From Annona cherimola (lineage: Eukaryota > Streptophyta > Magnoliopsida > Magnoliales > Annonaceae): 64,000 bases of DNA. Below are positions 12,581 to 24,000 of the stretch, one piece after another (within the stretch, counting starts at the first letter, position 1; the number at the start of each line of letters is the position of its first letter). The translations under genes and the position numbers were made by a program. The stretch covers positions 42,573,452 through 42,637,451 of the forward strand of contig CM059972.1 in NCBI GenBank assembly GCA_030490835.1, in the 5' to 3' direction. The notes under the pieces are model-generated. The model saw only the letters and a program-made list of their open reading frames with translations. It was not told the origin of the DNA and searched no databases.

Positions 12581-12671
12581 TGGCGCCTAGGAGCCAACTC
12601 TCTGGAAGCCTTCCATTATGTGAGGTGTTGGAGATTTTGGTAAAGGCCTGTAGTGTGGCGCCTCAGCGCCA
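12581..12671 (-). repeat. Inverted repeats 3 and 4 of the Athila LTR
   Basis: TGGCGCCTAGGAGCCA (12581-12596; one mismatch) and TGGCGCCTCAGCGCCA (12656-12671; perfect 6-bp stem, loop CTCA). They continue the series at 5834-5923 across the inserted solo LTR. Confidence 0.6.
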
Positions 12672-12945
12672 GCCCACATGCCTCTTGACTTGGTTTTGAT
12701 TTGCATCAGCTTTGCCTGCATGCCTGTAATTTGCCTGTCCTTCCTACCAAAATTACATGAACTAAATAAATGGACTAAAAATGCCTAATTTATACTAAAA
12801 ATGCATAAAAACTGTATAATGCTCCTAAAATGAAAAACGAGTGAAAATTGAGCTAAATGGATGCAAACTAAGCCTAATCTCTTGGACTAACGCGCAAATA
12901 TAATATGAAATGGGCTATGATAACTCATATTTTTACGAGTTATCA

Positions 12946-14651
12946 TTAATGGATGCATAACATATATGGACATGACATCTAGGGGACGTATAATGCATAT
13001 ATGCATGTATTATGATCTTAGCACATTGGGTATAAATTTAAAGGTGTATGATTAGCGTGCCATTGTTGAGCACTATGACTATTTTTCACCTCGCAGAGTA
13101 AGTATGGGGTTCGACCTGCCCGGTCAGGTCATGGGGGTGAGGGGGGCAACACCCCTGGAGAAATTTTTAATTATTAAGTCGTAGGAGTGGGAAAGTAAAT
13201 TACTAATTGCGATTAGACCCGACCCATGCTCCGGCCCAGCCCGACTCGAAGGGGGTTCAGTTAACAAGGGGAGCCCACGTGCTAGGGCTTCATTTTCATT
13301 TGCGCCTGACTACCTTTCCTTCTTCTTCTCTTCCTGTCCTCTACTTCTTCTCTTCTTACCCTTCTATTCAGTTCGATCTAGCCGTAGATCTCTTCAAGAT
13401 AACTCTATCGACTACCTTGAAGATCATTGATCCTAATCAAGGAAGCTCCGAATCTCTGCAATTCAAGTCTAGGGTCGTTGTTTTGGGGAGAAATCATGAT
13501 CAAGGTAAGTAGATGTCGCCCCTTCTTGATTTAGTGATGAAATTTCATGTTAAACATGATATAAGACTGGTGGAAATGTGTAGCGTCCAACAACTTCATG
13601 GTATGGGGCGTAGGGTTCGAATAGTTAGGGTAAGCAGGGTTCATGGAGAATTTTCTATGAATGTGTGATTTCTATTAAGTAAAGGCCTCGTTAGTAGTTT
13701 TTATATTGTTAAAATGCAACGTCAATTGATTCGACTCAAACGGGAGTATGAATTGAAGGTTCCCTATTTTGCACCTATCATATGTTTGGTAAAATGTTTG
13801 TGTGACAGTTTTATATATTGAATTTAAAGTAAACCTTGTTGATGTTGTATGTGCAATTTGTGACATTTATCCTTGTCTGTTATGAATGATGTGTTATTTA
13901 AAATTGTTGGTTGTAAAAGAGTTGTTCATGGACCCTGATTGACATGAGGAGGGGGTTGTTCATGGCCCTTGATAGACATGAGTAGAGGATTGTTCGTGTC
14001 CTTCTATTTATACGTGGTTATATGCATACGATCTTGGGAGTGGGTATTGGACCCATATGTCTTATCTTCATCACAACATGAGCATCCATCATTTTACTTA
14101 TTTCCACTTTGTGCTAACCACTATCTACTTACTGAGTCTATTTAGACTTATATGGTTTGTTATTTTGCCTTTAGATCACAGGCGAGGTGGGGAACCTCAA
14201 GATGGTACAAGTTGAAGATCAAATCTTGGAGACCATTAGCACCATATCTTTAATTACAGTTATTTTAAAATTTGGGCTCTTTTGATATTTGTATATGTAG
14301 ACGATTATTGAGTCAGATCCACTTTGACAAACATATTGTATTTGGTATTTTGAATTGGATTATAATCTCTGTGGATGCATATATGTATAATCATTTAGTT
14401 TGCTTGTTGGGTAAGGATAACATTCAATGATTTTCCTTCTATATGAATGTCCTTATTATATGAACATACAAGTGTATAAATATAGGATTGAATGTTACAT
14501 TTTGAAATGAAATTGAAATGTCTATGAATATTAAGTCGTGTATTCCATACCACCCCTTATATATTATGGGGAGATGCTGCCGAATTTTTCTTAGGTTGTA
14601 CAGTACCCATTGACTAGTTATTGAGTATATCTAGAAATGGGGCGTTATATT
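12946..14651 (+). mobile_element. LTR of the 1.7-kb family, copy 1 (5' end cut by Athila-1)
   Basis: It matches, inverted, the solo LTR at 55194-56894 over nearly its whole length: TAATGGATRCATAACATATATGG-like start, a GGGTC-rich promoter-like part (13207-13270), a CTTCTTCTCTT leader (13320-13370), and the end GGGGCGTTATA (14642-14651). Relative to copy 2 it lacks about 75 bases at the start, because Athila-1 is inserted there. It carries the donor-like GGTAAGTAGATG (13504-13515), its partner ATCTACTTAC (14123-14132), the hairpin from 14133 and ATCACAGG (about 14175). A GC-rich stretch of about 60 bp near 13090-13160 is absent from copy 2. No coding potential is evident; small ORFs here are incidental. 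Confidence 0.75.
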
Positions 14652-16129
14652 TATCATTTTTTTATTTCAATTTCCAAAACCCCTCCAAAACCTAGATACC
14701 ATCAATGGAAAATGCAGTATTTCCAAGGGTGCTTTGGATTTCACATTTGAGTGTGAGAGGTCTAAATATGAAACCCACCAGAACATTCTCAGTATCTTAA
14801 TCATAATGTGGTTATTTGGATTGTCAAGATATTAGATTGTTGGCGAATGTGAAATCTAAATCAGTTTGAGAGAAGGGTAAGGGTGTGAAGTCCAAAGCAG
14901 ATATCCTGTTTCATCAAGGTCTGAATATGTGAAAAATTGTTTAAAATTAATGTAAGAATCTATCAAAAATTAAAACACTAGTGATGCAATACACTAACAA
15001 TGCAATTAGAAGAAAAGATTTATGCTACCAGCTCGAATTCCAGTGCTTGGATGAGTGGATGAGTTATGTAATACACGAGAAGGTTCTTTATTCGCTAAGA
15101 AGTGTCAGCTTGACCGGAGCTGAAATTGGTATGAAGAAAGAGGATCTTTGATGATTAAAAAAATGTTGTGTGAGGCTTGAATCTGCAAAAGAAAATTAAA
15201 CTCTAATTTTTCTTAAGCAAAATGGAGTCTAATGTGAAATGATTTTCATCCCTGTATCACATTTTTTAAATGTTTTTTCTGTCATATCTTACTTAGTTTG
15301 GTACTTGGCATGGAAGTCTCTAAGAGCACATTAATCACCTTAGGACAATGAATGATCTCCCTTTTCCTAAATATTGATATGCCTTTCCTTTTTCTTCTTA
15401 TTTGTTTATCACTTTACTATACAATAGTTTGTATAACAGGTGTCCCTTTACTAGTGGGGAGTATGCTCTTTATTTTTTATTTTTTCACACACCTTTCTTG
15501 GTTTCAAATTCTAATGAAATTTGAAGTGGCAAGTTCTAAAATGTTTGTTGGTGAATGAGGAATTTGATTTTGTGTAAATAATGTGAAGCTATATATGGAG
15601 CATTTTGGAATTAAGTCTCCTTAGCTATGACTACCTAAGCTTAAAAACAATTGATCTACCTTTAGTGATATTGAGGAATGAACTCAGTTGTGAAAGTAGA
15701 AGCATGACTGAAAAAGATCAGGAAATCAAAACGTGTTTTAAATAGTGACATTTTCGGTTAATATTTGGCATTGTTTGTTGGTTGTACTTTTGTTATTATG
15801 TGTTGTAGTTTAAGTATATCATTGAATACTTCTCTTTTATTTTAAAATTCTACTTGTTACTAGATAATTTTTCTTTTCTTGGTATGGAATAATATATGAG
15901 AACATATAGAAAAAAACCAAAGTTTGATACAAAATGACTTCCACACAATGCTACCTGATCCAATGAATGAGGAAGTAGAAGCTTTTATTGGTGTATATTA
16001 GTAGTTCATGTACGAGGGTTAAGTAGCCTTTAAAGGTGGTTCGGTGAATGTGTCGGATGGAGAGGAAGCATCTACTGAAGAAGTCAACGTTGGTGGTATT
16101 TAAAATACAAATGGGTTGTTTATGGTTCG
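14652..16129. other. Unassigned sequence upstream of the FAR1-related pseudogene
   Basis: No convincing ORF, LTR end or structural RNA was seen. It is AT-rich with many stops in all frames. It may be old flanking DNA of the transposase relic. The small ORF at 15352-15558 codes a hydrophobic Phe/Leu-rich peptide with no recognisable motif and is not annotated as a gene. Confidence 0.4.
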
Positions 16130-18170
16130 TGTTGTAGTGGAATTGAAACCAAAAGTTGGCAGGGAGTTTGTATTTGTAGAAGAAACTTTTAATTTTTATA
16201 ACGTTTATGCTTGACATTGTGAGTTTAGTGTTAGAGAGGACAACACTCATAAGTTAAAGTTCGGGGCAATTTCAAAGCGTGTTTTAAGGTGCTCTAAGGC
16301 TGGTTGGATAGAAATAAGTAAGATATGAAGATCCAAGCAAATAGAAGACTGCATTTATTAGTCATTACTCATGCCCTGCTAAGATTATATGCAAATTTAA
16401 ATGTGGAGAAAAATGTATATTATGTGTCTAAATTTGTAGACACACATAATCATGTACTTTGTACCCATACAAAGACTCGTAAATCATGATCACATAAGAA
16501 ATTGTCATAGGATGATCTAAGTATAATTGCGTCTTTAAAAGAATCTGGAGTTGGTGTGGCTAGGTCCATTGATTTTATGATGACTGTAGTAGGTGGCTCT
16601 TCTCACCTCCAGTATTCAGCAAGGGAAGCTAGGAATGTTCTATGAAGAAAGTGTCAAATTATGTACGGGAATGATGCAAATACTCTACTACATGTATTTC
16701 AAATAAAGAGTCGTGATGATAGTCATTTCTCCTATAAAATCCAAGTTGATGAGGATATGAGATTCGCCATAGATGGAAAATTAAAAGAAGACTACATGGT
16801 ATTTGGTGATGTTGTATGGTTTGACTCTACATACAAGATGAATGAGTATGATATGCCATTTAGTCCATTTGTTGGTGTCAATCACCACAAACTGACATGC
16901 TTATTTGGTGCAGGCTTACTTTTTGGGGTGACAATTGAAGACTTCAAGTGTTTATTCAAAACTTGGGTAAATGCAATGGGTGGAGTTCATCCTAAGACAA
17001 TTATATAGATCAAGATGCAGCAATTGAAGTAGCAATAACAATAGTATTTCTAAATACCAACCATCTGTTGTGTTTATGGCATATATATAAGAAACTTCCA
17101 GAAAAGCTATCTCAAATCATCCACCAACATCCTACATTTAAGGCAAAATGGAACTACTGTTTGTTTGGCACCAATAATGATATAGAATTCGTGAGCACTT
17201 GATAAGCAACGATAGAAGAATTCGAATTGCAAGAGAATTCATGGTTGCGAGATATATATAAAATTCGCCAAATGTGGATTCCTACTTACACAAGAAAGAC
17301 ATTCTCAGTTGGCATGAGAACCACCCAACAAAGTGAGAGTATTAACGCATTTTTGATGGGTTTGTGTCGTGAAAATTCAAATTTAATTGATTTTTTAAAT
17401 GACTACGACAAAGAACTTGAGCAGAGGTGTGAGGTGGAGGCTGATGCTGATTTGAAGACTTTCTATGCCCATCCTGAGTTGAGAACTAAATGTAGCATTG
17501 AAGGTCATATGGTATTGTATTTTGGCATATTATAGCATTCTTCCATTTCCTAAAGATGAAAACCATCCCTCCATAGCATATATTAGCATGATGGACATAG
17601 GATGCTAAATCTCAGTTTAAACATTCATCCACAACTACGGATAAGAAAGCTATACAATCTCTTGCTATTCGTAGTCACATATTATCCAAATGGTGGTCTT
17701 ATATTAGAAATGAAGCATTGCACAAGCCAAATGCATTTGAAGTTGTTACAGAGAATATGGAGAAGATGATTGTTGTGCTTTCTGCAATGCCTAAGCCTCT
17801 ATGTACAAATTATTGTTGGTAGGGATGAAGCTGTAGTAGGGGGTGTCCTATTGCGGCATCAAATGATAACTTTAATCTTATAGGCCAAGGTCAAGGTGCA
17901 AATGTCAGGAATGATGTAGGTGTTTCTTGTGGCACAATAGCCTCACAAAGTTCTCAAGCTTTTGGCATCTTACTCGCACATATTTCACTAACAAAAGGAA
18001 GATCTTCTAAATGCATGAAAGGACATTTAAAATAGCCACAGAGTGGAACACAATTTTTCCGTGGATGTAGAAAATTTTTTATGGGCCATGACAAACAGAA
18101 TTGCCCTGCTTTAAAGGTCCCAAGCTCAACTAATGTGTCAACTTCAGTTGGTAATGATTCGTGCACTTCT
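16130..18170 (+). pseudogene. FAR1-related (FRS) / Mutator-like transposase pseudogene
   Basis: FRS proteins are transcription factors derived from MULE transposases. Pieces appear in family order. First, an N-terminal FAR1 DNA-binding segment (about 16130-16250; VGREFVFVEETFNFYNVYA, then a stop where Arg is usual, then CEFSVRED). Second, a Cys/His stretch with a THNH-like motif (about 16370-16490). Third, the MULE catalytic core (16661-17008; QVDEDMRFAID, then VVWFDSTYK with the first catalytic Asp, then PFVGVNHH, ending MGGVHPKTI). Fourth, after a stop, DQDAAIEVAI with the second Asp and LCLWHI (17009-17090). Fifth, 17227-17535 with WIPTYTRKTFSVGMRTTQ and SESINAF. Sixth, a vestige of the SWIM and C-terminal zinc region (17650-18130). 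At least six stops or frameshifts break it. It could be a host FRS gene relic or a MULE; no terminal inverted repeats were identified. Confidence 0.85.
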
Positions 18171-18440
18171 ATGGGTCGGGGTTGAGGCTGAGGCCAGTAT
18201 ATTTTGGTTCACCATCTTACATTACAGTTTCTTTCTTTGACTTAATGTATCCTCTAAATAATAAGCACAATGATATCTTGAATTTACTATTTTCTTCTCT
18301 TGTTAAAATCGGTGGACATACATCAAATGACATCTTCGGGTATAAGAACTAGATCACGTGGAGGTAAGACTTCTGATTTTTCATGTGGTTTACCAACTGT
18401 AGTGCTGACCTCGCATACCACAAAAAATTCGAGTCTGTTG
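18171..18440. other. No recognised feature
   Basis: This is the tail of the transposase relic region. Only AT-rich sequence with short random ORFs is visible. Confidence 0.3.
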
Positions 18441-19160
18441 TGAAACCCCAGTTACGATAACATAGTTAAATGATAATTTTGAGAAAGGAGTGACCAAGAT
18501 GGGAATTAAGAATGATGAATTTGAAATTGCAAGAAATAAAGTGGGGTAAATTGCAATTATTTAATGGGCACTACAAGATAAAAATGATGATGTGTACAAA
18601 ATGACAACAAGGGGTGTTGAAAATGAGATAAGGTGGCAATGCAATTAGAGCTAGGTGATGAGGTGGCATGAATAATTATTGCTATCTATTTTAATTATTT
18701 TAAGCAAGTGATCAAATATATCAATATCTTGATATATATGTGATAGATTGACATAAAATTTTAAGGATAAGCCTAATTTAATATGCTCTATATGATGAAC
18801 GGATTGGATCACGAAAAATGTAATTGGAAATATCTTAAACAATTGGAAACTTCATGATTTCTCGTGAATGGCTTTCAAGTGTCAATGTTTTAGTCTATGA
18901 TCATCATCTTGAGTTGAAATTTTTTATGGAAGGGCAGATTAATGTGCCCTAAATTATGGGTGGATTTGATTAAATCAAACCATATTATCAAGCCCTAATT
19001 AGCAATGTAATTATCATTGCAATTAGCAATGATTAAATGGTATTATTGAACCTTATCCTAAAGTTGACTTAGGTTGTATTGTAATGATGGAAATGAAAAG
19101 CAAAATTGACAATGTTAACACCTTGGACAAGTGGCATGAGAGGGACATTTCTTGGGGAGG
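18441..19160 (+). mobile_element. Possible fragment of a decayed chromovirus-type LTR
   Basis: It begins TGTGAAACCCCAGTTACG, the same start (TGTGAAACCC) as the LTRs at 21055, 25686, 34176 and 34219. It continues in AT-rich, ORF-free sequence similar in texture to the first 700 bases of those LTRs, including CATCTTGAGTTGAAATTTTT near 18905, where the family has CTTGA..GATGAAATTT. It is cut at 19161 by the Athila-2 LTR. The similarity beyond the first dozen bases is weak. Confidence 0.35.
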
Positions 19161-19690
19161 TGATGAGCTGCGTATGTGTCTAATTTAATGCTCGTTTTAA
19201 CACAAGTATACGTGCCGATCAAGTAATAAAGAGTGAGTTGAGTATCGTTCCCACGAGGTTATGGTCCAACTAGTATTATTAATTAGTTCAGTTGCTTTCG
19301 GTAAGTAGAAAGAGATTTCATAATTGAAGTTGAAAAATACAAAATACGTAAAAGAAATAGAGAAGAGTTTAACGGAATAATTGGAATCCCAAAGAGGAAT
19401 TATCAAATGGGGATAACAGATGGGATAGTCGGGAATTCTTGAATCTAAACTATATCGAATTGGTTCCTTTTCTTTAGATTGTGCAAGAATTTCCTAGTCC
19501 AAGTTTAATAATCTTTATATATATCTTCCAACACATATAAAGCTAATTACATAACACTCAATTTCTATGTTCACATGCAATTAATTGAAATAGAATTGAT
19601 AGATACATAACTTGTTCATGACTACACAGTGTTTAACGGTATATTCCTATCCATTAAACAATTCCCCTTAACAAAGGAAGAAACCTATGC
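19161..19690 (-). mobile_element. Truncated 3' LTR of Athila-2
   Basis: It is colinear with the last part of the Athila-1 LTR (4520-5325): TGATGAGCTGCGTATGTG at 19161, AAGTATACGTGCCG near 19203, and the block ending AAACCTATGC at 19690. There it stops matching and joins the PPT-like ACACCCCCAAACTT. The first roughly 1.3 kb of the LTR, in LTR sense, including promoter and TGATAACTC start, are deleted. Left flank GGAGG (19156-19160) is the expected target duplication. Confidence 0.8.
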
Positions 19691-19704
19691 ACACCCCCAA
19701 ACTT
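19690..19704 (-). promoter_or_regulatory. Polypurine-tract-like sequence of Athila-2
   Basis: AAGTTTGGGGGTGTG on the minus strand, next to the 3' LTR remnant. It is a plausible plus-strand primer, though the original LTR start beside it is deleted. Confidence 0.5.
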
Positions 19705-20865
19705 AAATGTTGCTAGTCCTCGAGCAACACATGCAAACAAAATAAATAAATGAATGAATGAATATATGAATTTGTCAACTCAACCTGATTCTAATTATAC
19801 TTCTAACAATTACATTTCTCTATTTAACAAGACAGAGAATAATCTTAACTTGAAATATTGCATAAGAACTCAACCATTTCTCACCATAGGACATGCGTTT
19901 TCATTTTCACTTTCAAATCAAGTTATATGTAAATGACGGTATTTCTAGTGCAAAGTACTAATTCAATCCTATTAATCTTCCTCTTGATCAAAAGAAACAG
20001 GTTAGAAAATCAATACAAAATAGGCGAACCAAGGTTTAAGCATAATTTTCTGGTCAAAGAAGATGATAATAATTCACTGGATCCCATTTTGCCTAACCGC
20101 ACATTCTTTCCCCCCCAAACTTATTGCATAACTCTTCTCACCATATTTCAGGATATCTGGAGAGTTATTTTTATCTTTTGTTTGATTTTTTTTGGCTCTC
20201 CTCACCATATTTCAGGGTATCTGGGGAGAGTTTTCTTTTTGAAGCGTTATTACTATGACTTTCCTTTGCCTTTTTACGTGAACCTTGACATTTGTTGATG
20301 CCAAGTCTTGGTTACTCAGCTTAGGTCAGTCACCCCCTTTTATTATTCTGATAATTTGGTAGGGGTATTGAACATGCAAGTTAACCCATTTTAGATCCCA
20401 TTAGAAAAACTTATGAAATTTTACCATCTCTGAGACCATTTAATCCCTTAAAGCATGTGGTTAACATTTGTTTAACTAAGTTTTTATCATTTCAGTTGAA
20501 AAGATTAGCAAGGACTTGAATTAGAACAATGTACTATGAAATTCTTTCGATTCATTCACATGTCACTTGCAACTTTCTTTTACACAGTCCTTAGTATGAA
20601 TTGCCAAATTTTTTATGAAATCAATTTCAAGTTAAAATTTTTTCAACCTTGCACATTTTCATCAAAATGGATTGAAACAAGATAATTTTCATCAGTAGAG
20701 TTTGACATAACATGAAATCTAATCAAAACATGAAACACAAACTTATAATTGAAAATTATACATCCCCCAAACTTGAGGGATGCATTGTCCTCAATGCATG
20801 AGACCAAAGAAAACCTAATAAAGAAATATAAAATGGAAAACTAAATGGAAAGGACCAGAACTCCC
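19691..20865 (-). mobile_element. 3' untranslated spacer of Athila-2
   Basis: This non-coding part lies between the env-like gene and the 3' LTR of the minus-strand element. It holds two PPT-like tracts (AAGTTTGGGGGTGTG on the minus strand at 19690-19704; CTCAAGTTTGGGGGAT near 20763-20778) and a third CCCCCCCAAACTTATTGCA at about 20110. A partial duplication of about 30 bp (TCTCACCATATTTCAGG...ATCTGG) lies at about 20136-20160 and 20197-20225. ORFs on the plus strand here show no motif and are not annotated. Confidence 0.6.
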
Positions 20866-21054
20866 TTAGTTGTCGAATTCGGTCGATTCGTCATCCTCAT
20901 GATCGCTCACTCCACCTTGCTGCTGTTAGGACTGATCGAAGCAGGCCCGGAACTCAGGAGGTGTCGATGGGAATGGAGTTAAAGCCATCATCTCGATGTG
21001 TCGCTCCTCCATAAGCTTGCGAAAATGTGCCTCCATCGCCCGATTAGACAGGAT
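20866..21054 (-). pseudogene. C-terminal fragment of the Athila-2 env-like ORF
   Basis: The minus-strand frame runs from the junction at 21054 to a TAA at 20866-20868. It reads MEAHFRKLMEERHIEMMAL, then a Pro/Ser-rich part, an in-frame TAA, and an acidic tail with HEDDESTEFDN before the stop. The N-terminal part of the same gene lies at 28020-28868. The chromovirus derivative at 21055-28019 separates the halves. In Athila elements this second gene is often called env-like; its function is unproven. Confidence 0.6.
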
Positions 21055-24000
21055 TGTGAAACCCCAACCTAAGGAGGATTTAATGTGTGCATTGAACATG
21101 TACATGTGACTTATATGTGAATTAAATGGAATTTTCGGATGATTTTAGAATTTTACAATATTTTGAATTAGGGTTTCCATTGAAAACGGTGATTAAAAAT
21201 TTAATCGCCGGAGCCCAAAGTGAGTCGGTATGACCCGAGGGGCTTAATGAGGATTTAATGATGACAATGTGTCATGAATAATCATGTTAATTACCATGAT
21301 TTAATTTATGGAGATTAAAGCGTAATTATGGAATTAGGATGAAAAATGATGAAAAATTCATAACTTGACGCCTACAAGGCGGATTTCGATGAAATTTGAA
21401 AGGTAAGCTCATGACGGCGGGGCCAATCTTATGAATGGATTGGATTAAGGGAATCATGATAGTATTAGGGTGATAATTAATTATTTTTATTCCTAAATTC
21501 AAAAGATAAATTCAAGTGGTCATAACTTGACGTAGAAACGTCGGTTTGAGATGAAATTTGAAACGATGGAATAAAATTGTGAAATCTATGACATGAATGG
21601 AATGAATTAAGCTAATTATGATGGGAAGTTGGTTTTTTTGAGAGAAAGTGCCAAGTTGCTTAAGAGCTAAGTAAAGAAGGGCAATTGTGGACAAGTGGAC
21701 GGTTTTGATTAAAGCAGATTTTTGGATTTTTGAAAAATGGTAAAAAGTGAATTTACTTGGCTGTGAGTTCCCCAGAACATAAGAGGATAAGAGGGCATTC
21801 AATGGTTGTAGAAAAAGCAGCAACAAGTGGGGCCCATAGTTGGAAATTCCAGCTCTATAAGGGGGATAATCGGTCATGTGGAAATGAGATGTTGGAAAAT
21901 ATTTTCTAAGTGCTAAAACTTGCACCCCAAGGCAGCAGCTCACGTCCAGCTCTTAATCAGCAAGGAGGAAGGAAAAATAAGGAAAAAGAAAGGGGAAAAG
22001 GAGGGATTACCCATTTAATCAAGTAAGTATATGATTATTTTGATTTTATGCCTCAAATTTGGAAGTTATATGATGTTGTAAGATATGAACGGAACAGTAA
22101 ATGGATGAATTTTAGTATGAAATTTTTTGGAAAGAATCATTATGGGGTGATAAGGAAAAACCAATTTTTCAGGTTAAAAGGATAATCCAGTTGCAAATTA
22201 AAAATTCGAGAAAATCAACTAGAACAGGGTTATACGGGTGGCAGGATCAGCTGCACCAAAGGATTATTAATATTTTTTATACAAGGTAATTTGAGTTGAA
22301 AATTTTACAGGATATATAATAAATATTTATTATCTCATTAATAAAATAAAAATTAGGTTTTTATGGGTATAAATATACCCCATAATTAACGTGATTCAGG
22401 CTGTTCGAAAATGGATTCTGCTGTCCAGCAGAGTAAAAATACCAAAATAAATAAAAATATTAAATATTTCATGATGGAAATATTTATTTTAGTTAATTAA
22501 TGTAGTTATTAAGGTATGGTAGAAATTTCAGATCAAAAATGCTTGATTTGATATTAATTCAATATTTTGAGCTTTCAGTACGCCTGATTTCAGCATATGT
22601 GGATAGTTGGAGAAAAAAATCAAAAAGAAATATGAAAACTATATATAAATGATAAAAATTGATATATATGTTAATAACCTAAATTTGGATTAAGAAAAGT
22701 GGGATTAGTTTCTGAAAATTCGGATTTATAAATCTGCTTAGGGTTATGTGTCAAAAGACATGTTAAACGGGTGAAAAATGGGTTCTAAAGTTGCTGTTTT
22801 TGAAACCTATGATTAGTGGATTTAAATTCCATAAAAATACCCTAAGTACAGTGGTAATTAAGGATAATTATCATGCTGAAATGTGGATTAAATTTCTGAC
22901 TTGGGAATTTTTATGAAATTCCTCATATTTGTGTTGTTAAATGACTATATGTGAAAGGATAGACATGCATGAGTGGTAAATGACCTATGTAATTTGGTTT
23001 TGTGCAAAAATGCATGAAAATATGATAAATTTTGTGAATATACTTCTGTTTATAATTTCATGATGTTAATCTCAAATTTTGGGATTAATTAATGAGGCTT
23101 AAGGCAACAACGGGTGCTTAAAATGAGCAACGATGTATGAATTTTGGAAAAGGAGTGAAAAATGGCTTAAGAAAGGTAATGAGCCATTAAATAATATTTA
23201 TTGGATGATTATTATGTGATTGAATGATTACCCTACTTAGGGGACTAAATATGATGTGTAGTAGCCCATGTAATGCACAAGCATTGCTATACGGGCATAA
23301 CGACTTGAGAAGTCGTAGAAATCATGTATGTTAATGAAAATGGGTTCGAAAACTGAGTTGAATGCAAGCAAAGAAAATATATGAATGTTATATCATTCTT
23401 ATATGTATATGCAAAGGCAAAGGGATAAGCGAAATGGAAAGCTAAGCAAGCGAGGTAAGCAAGCAGCTTTCTAAATAATTTTGGTTTTCATTATAAGGTA
23501 TTTAAGGATGGTCATTCCTTGTTTATATGTGTATTGAAATGTTTATTTCTATTGAGATAAATGATTTCTTATGGTTTCGAAATTATGTTTGAAATGTGTT
23601 GAAACATGAGTTTATATGATGTTTCGTTGAAACGATGTTTCAAAAGGGATGGTGCAAAGAATTCTCTACATGAAAATGACAAGTTCCATGTGTAAGGTGT
23701 ATATGATGCCGGGGTAACTAAAAGTCATGAATGGAATGAAAATCAAGTAGGCTAGTCGAGGTAGTAAGTAGACAAGGAGTCCCCCTTAACGTTGCCAAGT
23801 CGGACCTTGACTTTGCCAAGTCGGTAGGTCCGGCGCCAAGGATGGAAAGGATCATGCAATGAAAGAGGGTTCCCCGTGCTAGCATACCGTCACATGAAGG
23901 ATAACGTCATCATTGAAAATAGTGAATTTGCACATCCAATGTTTATGAAATGCCCAAAAGCTGGGTTTTACAAATGGTTTACGTGAATGGTTTTTCATGA

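Larger units (their letters stand above)
4520..12945 (-). mobile_element. 5' LTR of Athila-1, interrupted by nested LTRs
   Basis: On the minus strand the LTR starts TGATAACTCGTAAAAATATG (from 12945, containing its own inverted repeat) and ends GCAGCTCATCA (4520), followed by the primer site. Without the insertion at 5995-12532 it is about 1.9 kb. The last 500 bases match the truncated Athila-2 LTR at 19161-19690. The break at 5994/12533 is clean, with a 5-bp duplication ACTTG. A TATA box lies at 5775-5782. Four short inverted repeats of the form TGGCGCCTA..GCCA lie on either side of the insertion. The right flank (12946 on) is the interior of another LTR, so the expected TSD TTAAT should recur left of the window. 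Confidence 0.85.

Noticed and set aside
19735..19772. Short AAATAAATAAATGAATGAATG microsatellite as a feature of interest
   Set aside because: Simple AT-rich slippage repeat, common in such spacers.
21050..21054. AGGAT before the chromovirus-1 5' LTR equals the last five bases of its PPT (25681-25685), hinting at two-LTR junction or circular insertion
   Set aside because: The bases before 21050 continue as Athila-2 env-like coding sequence with no PPT, so the five-base match is most simply chance.
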